Assembly: GCF_018474025.1 (NCBI RefSeq)
Contig: NZ_JAHCTA010000002.1
Location: 248,562-312,561, forward strand
From: Alteromonas oceanisediminis
GTDB taxonomy: Bacteria; Pseudomonadota; Gammaproteobacteria; Enterobacterales; Alteromonadaceae
Length of the DNA: 64,000 nucleotides
Direction of reading: 5' to 3'
The stretch's first letter is position 1. Every line of letters begins with the position of its first letter. Under the pieces are notes generated by a model, which made no database searches, was not told where the DNA came from, and saw only the letters and a list, made by a program, of their open reading frames with translations. The position numbers and the translations under genes were made by a program. Below are positions 10,067 through 17,486 of this stretch, in pieces.

Positions 10067-11541
10067 CTAAAATTGATTAGCACGGCAACCACAACGGTTG
10101 CCGCTGCGGCGCTGCCGAGCAGCAGCGCCAACGGCCATACGAAGCGGATCCAAACCGACCAGTCCACCCGTGCGACGCCTAAGCAACCGATCAGCGATGC
10201 CGAGGTAGGAATGATAATATTGGTTAGCCCATCACCGAGTTGAAAGGCCAGTACAGCGGTTTGCCGTGTCACGCCAACTAAATCGCCTAATGGCGCCATT
10301 AACGGCATCGTGATGGCAGCCTGCCCCGAACCTGACGCGACAAAGAAGTTAAATACACTTTGAAATCCAAGCATAAATAGGGCGCTCACCGTAGCATTAA
10401 AGCCACCAATGGCTTCGCTGGCATGGAATAGCAGCGTATTCAGTACAGACGGCGTAGCCACGTTATCGCCTCCCAGGATCAACACAATGCCTTTCGCCAT
10501 GCCGACAATAAGCGCTGCCGGTAACAAGTCTTTCGCTCCCTGTTGGAACGCAGCCGACGCCTGATTTAAGCTCATGCGCCCAGTGAGTTTACCAATGGCC
10601 GCAACGGCAATGCCGAGCGCGAAAAATTGGCTGGCGATTTCAGGAATATAGTATTGATGTGCTGTAACGCCCCAAATAACCCACGCGATCCCCGCAAAGA
10701 ACGTGAGCAAAATCGCGCTGTCGACTCGACTGAAGGTTGCATCAATCGCCGTTTGTTTATCGCGAAAATAGGCATCGGTCGTGTGACTCAACGACGCGCT
10801 GGGGGTGCGCTTAATCTTTTTGGCATACCAGAGGGTAAAACCAAGCCCGAGTGCGGTAAACAAGCACCAGGCAGCCATTCGAAAGCCTTGCCCTGACATT
10901 AATGGAACATCCGCTATACCTTGGGCGATGGCAACGGAGAACGGGTTCATCCAACTGGTGGCAAAGCCAATTTGAGTCGCCACATAGGTGACTAGCACGG
11001 CAGTAATGCTGTCATAGCCCAGTGCAATAAAAAGCGGTACCAGCACAATGCAGAAAGCGATCGCCTCTTCACCCATGCCAAAAATAGCACCACCGAGTGC
11101 GAATAAGAGAAACAGCAGCGGTAGAATGACGTTGTCTGCTCTCTGAAAGCGTGCAATCAGTGCGAGCACCCCGTTGTTGATAGCGCCTGACGCCATGATA
11201 ATCCCAAACGCGCCGCCAACAATCAGAATAAATGCCACAACGCCAACGGCCGAGCCCCATTTATCGCCGGACACCAAACCCTCAAATGCATAGTTGAGCA
11301 TGCCAATGTCGCCGCCTGCTGCAAATAGACTCACGCCTTGAGCATTGTCGCTGGCGTACCGAAAACTGTCTTCTTTGATCAGCTCGCGTGTTTGCGTTTG
11401 CCCATCAACTACTTTGGTAACCGATTCCAATTCGAACTGACCGGGTGGCACGGCATACGAAAGTGCTGCCGCCAACACAATGACGAAAAACAGAATGACA
11501 AAAGCGTCGGGCATTTTACTGCTGAGATTATTGGGCTGCAT
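10063..11541 (-). CDS. YfcC-family inner-membrane transporter (DcuC/AbgT-like superfamily)
   Basis: 492 residues with about 12 hydrophobic segments. The order of conserved stretches (SAVGVVAFILIVGGAFGI, GAIFGMGEEAIAF, LVTYVATQIGFATSWMNPFS, VASGSGQAAITMPLMAP, DGLTNIIIPTSA) fits the YfcC family of the C4-dicarboxylate / basic amino acid carrier superfamily. Characterised relatives are few; arginine/ornithine or peptide-related substrates are usually proposed. The stop codon overlaps the stop of the facing barrel gene through the tetranucleotide ctag (10063-10066). It lies directly downstream of the TonB receptor on the same strand but is separated from it by an intrinsic terminator (11658-11702) and a tandem repeat, so it probably has its own promoter. 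Confidence 0.82.
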   Translation of the reverse strand: MQPNNLSSKMPDAFVILFFVIVLAAALSYAVPPGQFELESVTKVVDGQTQTRELIKEDSFRYASDNAQGVSLFAAGGDIGMLNYAFEGLVSGDKWGSAVGVVAFILIVGGAFGIIMASGAINNGVLALIARFQRADNVILPLLFLLFALGGAIFGMGEEAIAFCIVLVPLFIALGYDSITAVLVTYVATQIGFATSWMNPFSVAIAQGIADVPLMSGQGFRMAAWCLFTALGLGFTLWYAKKIKRTPSASLSHTTDAYFRDKQTAIDATFSRVDSAILLTFFAGIAWVIWGVTAHQYYIPEIASQFFALGIAVAAIGKLTGRMSLNQASAAFQQGAKDLLPAALIVGMAKGIVLILGGDNVATPSVLNTLLFHASEAIGGFNATVSALFMLGFQSVFNFFVASGSGQAAITMPLMAPLGDLVGVTRQTAVLAFQLGDGLTNIIIPTSASLIGCLGVARVDWSVWIRFVWPLALLLGSAAAATVVVAVLINFS

Positions 11542-11595
11542 AAAGGTTACCTAATCACTAAAGAGGAAGCAGAGTACAAATTATCGCCATAGCAC

Positions 11596-11639
11596 AGTGT
11601 ACCGGTATCGGCGAAGTAGTGTACCGGTATCGGCGAAGT
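11596..11639. repeat. Two tandem copies of a 22-bp unit with a TACCGGTA core, upstream of the yfcC-like gene
   Basis: Bases 11596-11617 and 11618-11639 are identical 22-bp copies in direct orientation with no spacer. Each contains the perfect 8-bp palindrome TACCGGTA, so two palindrome centres lie 22 bp apart, about two helical turns. The block sits 55-98 bp before the YfcC-like start codon. This geometry suits a tandem operator; the regulator is unknown. Confidence 0.7.
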
Positions 11640-11657
11640 ACAGAAACGGTGGGTAGC

Positions 11658-11702
11658 AAAAAAAACGGCTGCACCGATGCGCTCATTGGCGCACCGGCGC
11701 AG
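11658..11702 (-). terminator. Intrinsic terminator of the TonB receptor gene
   Basis: Read on the minus strand, a 14-bp stem (arms 11689-11702 and 11669-11682, complementary with two G-U wobbles) closes a 6-base loop at 11683-11688. CCG and eight T residues follow (A run 11658-11665 on the plus strand). It begins 13 bp after the receptor stop codon. Confidence 0.9.
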
Positions 11703-11715
11703 ACAGACGGCTTCG

Positions 11716-14643
11716 TTAGAAGAAGTAGTCTACTGACACGGAGTAAATAGCCCCGTAAGGATTACTATTGAACGAGTCATACCCGCGGCCCGAACCATAG
11801 GCAACCGGTGGATCGCGATCAAATACATTATCTACGGCGAAGCGTAAGGTCGCGTTCTCGAAATAATAGCCTGCGCTTAATCGTACGGTGGTCCATGAGG
11901 AAACGTCACGCTCTTCGTTTGCATCGAGTACGCCTAAATCATTAAGTTCATCAATGTTACGTCCGCGTAGGCGTTCAATATCATCCTGATAGCCGTCGGT
12001 GTAAAATACATAAGCGCCAACATACCAATCTTCGGTATCCCAGAAAATTTCTGCCGTTGCAATCGTTTCCGGGTAGCTAAACTGGCCGATCAGTTCTTCA
12101 ATTTCATCAGAACCCGGTTTGTTGCGCTCATACTTCAGGTAATGCGTACCATTTAACGCCAGTTCCAAGTTTCCGCTGTCAAACTCGATTTGGTGGAAAA
12201 AGTCGAAATCGATACCGCTAACATCTTGAGTACCCGTGTTGTCGAGTAAGAGCACGTGGTCGCGGAACAAGGGGATTTCTTCAAAACGTGAAATACCAGT
12301 CTCGTTAAAGGCTTCTAGGATTTCAGTTAAATTAGCGCCTTCTTCATCAATGAACAGACCATTGTTATCGGTCACGGTACAGACTGCCGGATCATAAGAA
12401 ATACCAATCTCGCCATCGGGTACCAGACCACAATGGCGTAAACTTGCATCGTTAATCGCCGCTGCCAGTACGCCGGTCATGTTGGTATCAACCAAATCGT
12501 CATGTTCAAACTGCCAATAATCTACTTTAATATCGGTGTTTTTCGTCGGGCTCCACACAAATCCTGCCGAAATGCTCTCTGACTCCTCTGCGCGTAGCGC
12601 TGGGTTGCCCAGCTCAAGCACATTGTTCCCACGTACTGAACCATCTCCTTCACAGTACAAATCAGCCACGGCTTGATTAGCAGAACAATCAAACGAGGCG
12701 CGAGTAGTACGCAGTTTTACACCGGCCTGCGTCAATGACGGCGCTCTGAATGCGGTAGACCAGGATGCGCGTAAGACCAGTTCCTCGACGGGGCGATACG
12801 TCAGACCCACTTTGGGGTTAAAGCTGCTACCGAAGTCATTGTAATCATCAAAACGGCCTGCGAGGCTCATTTCAACCGCTTCGGTCAATGGCACGTTAAA
12901 TTCAGCAAACGCCCCGTATTGTGTACGATCCGCTTCCGACAAACTGGAACCAAAGCCAAATACGTCAACCAAGTAGCCGTTTTCGACCCGAGCTCGCGAA
13001 TCTTCAGACGGAATATCCGTAATCTCTTCACGGCGCACTTCTGCGCCCACGGCGGCGCGGATCATGCGGTCATTAAATTCCATGAGGTCGCCGCTGGCAC
13101 GAATATCCCATCCGTACACGGTACTTTCACCTTCGCGCGTTGGCCGGGCTTGCGCTTGTGCTAAAACGGCATCATTGGCGTCATCACCCACCAAAAACGG
13201 ATTGTACATAGGCAGCAAGCTTCCACCTGCGCAGCTTAAGGTGTCTGTATCGGGGTTGTAATTCGCAATGGAACCGTCACTACACAGTTCACCGTCAGCG
13301 GCGGCAGTGTATTGGTAGCGATTATAGATGCCAGCCACGGCCGTTTGGGAACTTTCAGAACGCGAGAGAAGCACGGCTGATTCCCAGTCCCAGTCGCCAA
13401 TCACGCCACTCAGTGCCGAGACCAAACGGAAGGAATCTGTCTCAACTTCGACGGTGCGTGGATCGGAGAAGCGAGCGTCATAGCCAAAGCCAAATAGTCG
13501 TTGCCCTGCTTGCGTGAAGAATGGGTCGATAAACAGGTTGTCAAACAGTTCATCTTGAGTCGCCTCATCGAAAATAAATAACGCAGACTCATCAACGAAC
13601 GGGCCTTCATCATCATTAATCTGGTTTATCGGTGCAGGCGTCGAATAAGAGGTTGAATCCGCATGGCTGTAAAACACGTCGGTTTTCCAGGTAAGGTCTT
13701 CATACTCCTGCACAAAACTAAAGCCTGCCGACAGGGTTTCCAGCGGCGTTTCTAAATAATCATCCTGATTAGCGTAATACGCACAAATTTGCTCGCCGAA
13801 TTCAGTCGTCACTAATGGCGTCGCACATTCAGGGTTACCAATCTCATTTCCGTCACGTGCGGAGAAAAAATAAATATTGGGCGTGTTCTTCGGTAGGTAA
13901 GAGTAGTTGCTTTGCAAAATAGGGTCACGGGTAAGCGCTCTATCGATGGCGCGGCTAGGTTGGCGATCATAATAATCAGCAAATACCGTTAGATTCCCGT
14001 CACCCACCTCAGTACCCCAGAGTACTTGAAAGCCCACTTTACCATCATCAGGAGAATCAAACGTATTTTCATAGTTCGCGCTAAGCTCAAGGCCCTCGTA
14101 ATCGTCGCGAAGCACGTAATTGATTACACCTGCCACCGCATCGGCACCGTAGGTTGCACTCGCGCCATTGGCGAGAATGTCGATCCGTTCAATCGCCGAG
14201 GCTGGAATACTGTTGATATCGACAAAGTTTTCTGTACCGGATGCAAAGGAACTAGCAGCAATTCGGCGGCCATTGACCAGCGTCAATGTGGATGATGGCC
14301 CGACACCACGCAGTGATGCTGCTGCCTGACCTGGAGGGGTAGAGGTAGAGGTGGCGCCGCTTTGCGCAGTGGTAAAGCTGCCAACGCCGCCGCGAGTCTG
14401 GCTGATCGTACGCATTAGGTCGGCGATAGTATTCGCACCGGTTTTGGCAATATCTTCTGCGGTGATCACCGTGAGCGGTTGCGCACCAGCGACATCGACG
14501 CCTTTGATGAGCGAGCCGGTAACGTTAATCACCTCAATGCTCTCTTCTTCCGTTTGTGTATTCTGTGCTGATTGAGCGAATACCGATGGGGCAAACGCCG
14601 TCAAAGCGGCGCACACTGCATACGCGAGTGGATTAATTTTCAT
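11716..14643 (-). CDS. TonB-dependent outer-membrane receptor
   Basis: 975 residues. Signal peptide (MKINPLAYAVCAALTAFAPS, cleavage after VFA), a TonB-box-like segment (IEVINVTGS) near residue 36, then the plug domain with the typical QPLTVITAEDI, ADLMRTI, SLRGVGPSSTLTLVNGRRIA and NSIPASAIERIDIL stretches, and a 22-strand barrel ending in VDYFF. A GAGGAA ribosome site lies 7-12 bases before the ATG. This subclass is common in Alteromonadales for uptake of peptides, glycans or siderophores; the substrate cannot be read from the sequence. The divergent neighbour is a secreted cyanophycinase-like enzyme, which suggests the receptor imports its dipeptide products (inference). Confidence 0.93.
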   Translation of the reverse strand: MKINPLAYAVCAALTAFAPSVFAQSAQNTQTEEESIEVINVTGSLIKGVDVAGAQPLTVITAEDIAKTGANTIADLMRTISQTRGGVGSFTTAQSGATSTSTPPGQAAASLRGVGPSSTLTLVNGRRIAASSFASGTENFVDINSIPASAIERIDILANGASATYGADAVAGVINYVLRDDYEGLELSANYENTFDSPDDGKVGFQVLWGTEVGDGNLTVFADYYDRQPSRAIDRALTRDPILQSNYSYLPKNTPNIYFFSARDGNEIGNPECATPLVTTEFGEQICAYYANQDDYLETPLETLSAGFSFVQEYEDLTWKTDVFYSHADSTSYSTPAPINQINDDEGPFVDESALFIFDEATQDELFDNLFIDPFFTQAGQRLFGFGYDARFSDPRTVEVETDSFRLVSALSGVIGDWDWESAVLLSRSESSQTAVAGIYNRYQYTAAADGELCSDGSIANYNPDTDTLSCAGGSLLPMYNPFLVGDDANDAVLAQAQARPTREGESTVYGWDIRASGDLMEFNDRMIRAAVGAEVRREEITDIPSEDSRARVENGYLVDVFGFGSSLSEADRTQYGAFAEFNVPLTEAVEMSLAGRFDDYNDFGSSFNPKVGLTYRPVEELVLRASWSTAFRAPSLTQAGVKLRTTRASFDCSANQAVADLYCEGDGSVRGNNVLELGNPALRAEESESISAGFVWSPTKNTDIKVDYWQFEHDDLVDTNMTGVLAAAINDASLRHCGLVPDGEIGISYDPAVCTVTDNNGLFIDEEGANLTEILEAFNETGISRFEEIPLFRDHVLLLDNTGTQDVSGIDFDFFHQIEFDSGNLELALNGTHYLKYERNKPGSDEIEELIGQFSYPETIATAEIFWDTEDWYVGAYVFYTDGYQDDIERLRGRNIDELNDLGVLDANEERDVSSWTTVRLSAGYYFENATLRFAVDNVFDRDPPVAYGSGRGYDSFNSNPYGAIYSVSVDYFF

Positions 14644-14661
14644 GGTTTTTTCCTCACACTG

Positions 14662-14699
14662 ATCCGCAAACGCTGGCGGATTAACTTGCTGTTATTATA
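14662..14699 (-). promoter_or_regulatory. Candidate -10 box and 5' leader hairpin of the TonB receptor gene
   Basis: On the minus strand there is a perfect TATAAT at 14699-14694. No convincing -35 was seen. Between it and the ribosome site lies an ATCCGC / GCGGAT stem (14662-14667 with 14676-14681, loop of 8). The hairpin would sit in the leader RNA just ahead of the Shine-Dalgarno site. Confidence 0.4.
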
Positions 14700-14730
14700 T
14701 TTTTATTGGTACAAATGAAAGCAATAGAAT

Positions 14731-14857
14731 GCTGCCGCGTGAGCAGCCAGAAAGCTGCGAGTCGGACAGTAAAATAGACAGGTAGATTTTATTCGTCGAA
14801 CCACTCCGACAAATAATAATTTTGATAACGATAGGCGCCAAGATTGGCGGCTTTTTT
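14731..14857 (+). ncRNA. Candidate structured RNA with intrinsic-terminator-like end
   Basis: This lies in the 360-bp gap between the TonB receptor and the cyanophycinase-like gene. Three alternating segments GCTGC (14731-14735), GCAGC (14743-14747) and GCTGC (14754-14758) allow two mutually exclusive stems. They are followed by nested pairs GTCGGA/TCCGAC (14761-14766 with 14805-14810) and TAAAAT/ATTTTA (14770-14775 with 14786-14791). A CGCCAA/TTGGCG hairpin (14836-14849) with six T residues at 14852-14857 then looks like a plus-strand terminator. No protein-coding frame fits. It could be a small RNA or a leader element. I do not recognise a known family and no strong promoter is visible, so this is a candidate only. 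Confidence 0.35.
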
Positions 14858-14940
14858 CAACATATTCTTCCTAAAACGCCAAATGCGGTTTTATTCATTT
14901 CAATACGCGTTGCTATGACAGTTTAATAAAAACAAAGCGA

Positions 14941-14970
14941 TTGACAACTCTTCTTTGGTACCACTAGGGT
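14941..14970 (+). promoter_or_regulatory. Candidate promoter of the cyanophycinase-like gene with TGGTACCA dyad in the spacer
   Basis: A perfect -35 box TTGACA (14941-14946) is followed after 18 bp by TAGGGT (14965-14970), a weak -10. The 8-bp palindrome TGGTACCA (14956-14963) lies between them, where a repressor could act. Confidence 0.4.
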
Positions 14971-15003
14971 AAAAAAAAGTCAATTCGGTCAATAGTGTCT
15001 AAA

Positions 15004-16818
15004 ATGATGTATCTCAATCGCTCATCGGCGCGAATTTCGCGCTCAATCTTCTTTACTCTGGTATGGTTTTTAAGTGTAACCTTTTGTGTTTTAAAGGTTT
15101 CCGCTCAACCGATCCCCGGTCACATTGAACGTTATGATATGATGCTGGCGGGCGGCTCTTTGAAAACATGCTCCAGTTTGTCGTTAAAAAATTGTCAACA
15201 AAATGATTTCAATGATAACGATTTGAACGGTTTGTTGTACGAAATTTCGCCGGATGCGGCCGCGCGATTGACTCAGGCCTTGTCATCTGAGTCGCAACAC
15301 AGTGCACAGGTTGCGCAACTTAATGCAGTTTTAGCGACCGCTTATGCAGCGCAGGATAACGGTTCAACACGCGAAATTGCGACACTCAGTCAGCAGCAGT
15401 TTTTCGCCGAACTCAGTGATGCCGGATTGGATAGTGACCAAGTACGAGCGCTGCCCGACACATTATATTTCGCCTTATTAGATACGCATGAAGTTAAGCA
15501 GCACGGTGAAGGAGGACTTCGCAAGCAAGAACGAGCAAACGTCAACTGGAACACAAGTTTGGCAGCACAATCAGTCTATCGACAGTTTGTCGATCAGGCC
15601 AAACTGCGTACGAAAAATGGTGCGTTACCCCGCATAGCCATTGTGACAGCCTCGTCACGCGACCCTTTTGAATCAGCCGATTTTTATCTGTCAGCTTTTT
15701 CTTCGCTGGGAGCTGACGTGGTATGGCTGCCGCTTGATGCGACCTTTCAACAAGCTCGATTTTTGGAGCAAGCAGGCGCGAAAGGTTGCTCGCGTCTGGC
15801 TGCGTTACGCCAACGCAGTGATAGTTTTGACCGAGAGCGTATCTACCCGCTACGCACCGCGCTACAACAGCAATACTGTCGTCAGCCAGCGTTATTGCAC
15901 GATATTTTGTCGAATGTTGAGGGTGTGTTTTTCAATGGCGGCGACCAAAGCCGCACGCTGGCCGCTTTGTTGACGCCTTCCGGTCAAGCGAGTGAATCTT
16001 TACAGATTATCCATCGTCGGATGCTAGCGCAGGAACTCATTGTAGGCGGCACCAGCGCAGGTACTGCTGTACAGAGTGGTGGGTTTCATGCGAATCGTCC
16101 CGTCCCAATGATCAGTAGTGGTGACAGTCAGGGGGCAATGCAGCGCGGCGCGTTTGCGCAGCAAGCGCCCAGTATTCGCAGTGAGTGCACTGATTGTAAT
16201 GATAGGTTACTGCCAGGCGATCTGACCTATCGTGCTCAGGGCGGCAGCGGCCTTTTCTCGCTCGGCGTGGTAGATACCCATTTTTCAGAACGAGACAGAG
16301 AAGCACGGCTAGCTGTACTGATTGCCGAAACGGGATTGCAGTTTGGTTTCGGTGTGGACGAAACGACTGCGCTCATGGTTGGGTTTGATGCTGATAAAAC
16401 GCGTTTACGCGTTGTCGGTGAAAACGGGGTGTTTATGCTTGACCGAGCAAGTGGTCAATATGGCGAAGCTCATACAGCAGATTTCAGATTATCTCAACGG
16501 CAGCTTTCGGGTCTGTCTCATTACCTCGCCAGCGGTTCAACGGCTCAACGTGATCTCGCCAGCGGCGAGTGGCGATTCTCTCTAGCAGGAGAGAAAGCCG
16601 ATTCTCGGAAAAAGCTACGTTTACTTGACGACGGGGAGTGGCGCAACCAAACTCGCACATGGTGCGGCAGTTCAAAACAGTTGACTTGGCAGCAGACAGG
16701 ATATGAAGTGATCACTCAAGCCAGTGAGGCGACTCAGTTCTTTGTCAGCAGCGCATACGACCGTCGTCATTGCAGCTACATTGGTCTTCCTTTTGTACTG
16801 ATTTCAACGGGTAGCTGA
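15004..16818 (+). CDS. Secreted cyanophycinase-like serine peptidase (family S51)
   Basis: 604 residues from the ATG at 15004 (ATG 15007 or GTG 14995 are alternatives; no clear Shine-Dalgarno site). An N-terminal hydrophobic segment ending near VSAQP is a signal peptide. The C-terminal half carries the cyanophycinase hallmarks: PRIAIVTASSRDP, VFFNGGDQSRTLAAL, the nucleophile elbow GGTSAGTAV with Ser near residue 351, DTHFSERDREARL and FGVDETTALMV. Cyanophycinases cut the multi-L-arginyl-poly-aspartate polymer to beta-Asp-Arg dipeptides; secreted forms (CphE-type) feed bacteria on polymer released by others. The protein is clearly longer than a typical cyanophycinase (about 270-420 residues), with an extra N-terminal region of about 200 residues and several Cys pairs. 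It is divergent from the TonB receptor. Another S51-family substrate remains possible. Confidence 0.8.
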   Translation: MMYLNRSSARISRSIFFTLVWFLSVTFCVLKVSAQPIPGHIERYDMMLAGGSLKTCSSLSLKNCQQNDFNDNDLNGLLYEISPDAAARLTQALSSESQHSAQVAQLNAVLATAYAAQDNGSTREIATLSQQQFFAELSDAGLDSDQVRALPDTLYFALLDTHEVKQHGEGGLRKQERANVNWNTSLAAQSVYRQFVDQAKLRTKNGALPRIAIVTASSRDPFESADFYLSAFSSLGADVVWLPLDATFQQARFLEQAGAKGCSRLAALRQRSDSFDRERIYPLRTALQQQYCRQPALLHDILSNVEGVFFNGGDQSRTLAALLTPSGQASESLQIIHRRMLAQELIVGGTSAGTAVQSGGFHANRPVPMISSGDSQGAMQRGAFAQQAPSIRSECTDCNDRLLPGDLTYRAQGGSGLFSLGVVDTHFSERDREARLAVLIAETGLQFGFGVDETTALMVGFDADKTRLRVVGENGVFMLDRASGQYGEAHTADFRLSQRQLSGLSHYLASGSTAQRDLASGEWRFSLAGEKADSRKKLRLLDDGEWRNQTRTWCGSSKQLTWQQTGYEVITQASEATQFFVSSAYDRRHCSYIGLPFVLISTGS

Positions 16819-16919
16819 GTGTCGTGATGGCGCGCTGTCACCTTTCGGTGCCCTTTGGCGAATATCAGTCTATAACTCGATATGAGTTCAGCCGGCGCAC
16901 CGTCGCGAGAATAGGGTAT

Positions 16920-17405
16920 TTATTTGCTAATGCTCACGCCATTGCTTGCAATATCGATATGGCGCTGAAGCCACGCGCGAGCGTCTGCCTCTTGCTCAAA
17001 GAATGCCTGCGTTAAATCAACCTGCGCATAGATTGACTCCCAGAACATTCTGACCGTGCTTTCATATTGGGTGTCTTGTATTACTACTGCGGTGGCAACC
17101 AAGTTTTGTTGCGTGGCGCGTTGAATGGAAGATATCAGCAGGTTTTTGGCCTCAGGTACTAACAACGGCTCCTCCCGCAAGAGCACAAGGCTCGCCCACG
17201 GCCCACTGTTCAACTGATTTCGGAAGCCTTGTACGCTGCGCTGATAATACAACACCGCTTCTAGATTGGCTGGGCCATAACCTTCAATCACTAACAGTCG
17301 GCCTTCAATATGTAAGCGCACGTCGCCGTGTGCAGGGAATTGACGGTTATTCAAGGGCATTGCTCCATTAATCAAAAACATTCCGTATATTTCACGAGCT
17401 AGCAT
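16920..17405 (-). CDS. Conserved hypothetical protein, possibly STAS/SpoIIAA-like
   Basis: About 161 residues from the ATG at 17405, which has GAGGT some 10 bases upstream; a GTG at 17417 is an alternative and ATG 17360 would give a shorter protein. The core (DVRLHIEGRLLVIEGYGPANLEAVLYY then GPWASLVLLREEPLLVPEAKNLL) has the alternating strand/helix look of a STAS or SpoIIAA-like fold. No signal peptide or membrane segment is present. It is divergent from the antiporter gene across a gap of about 80 bp. I cannot assign a function. Confidence 0.6.
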   Translation of the reverse strand: MLAREIYGMFLINGAMPLNNRQFPAHGDVRLHIEGRLLVIEGYGPANLEAVLYYQRSVQGFRNQLNSGPWASLVLLREEPLLVPEAKNLLISSIQRATQQNLVATAVVIQDTQYESTVRMFWESIYAQVDLTQAFFEQEADARAWLQRHIDIASNGVSISK

Positions 17406-17486
17406 TTCTGACAGCACCTCGTGAAGCAGTTATACTACATTTTCAGCTGCGCAAATACATTGCCACGCGTCTAATGGATATTGCAA

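Noticed and set aside
14761-14810. tRNA-like look of the segment with GGTTCGAC on the minus strand
   Set aside because: No complementary T-stem, acceptor stem or anticodon arm can be drawn.
14871-14894. AAAAC/GTTTT pairing in the receptor-peptidase gap
   Set aside because: Only five pairs before a mismatch and no other terminator feature.
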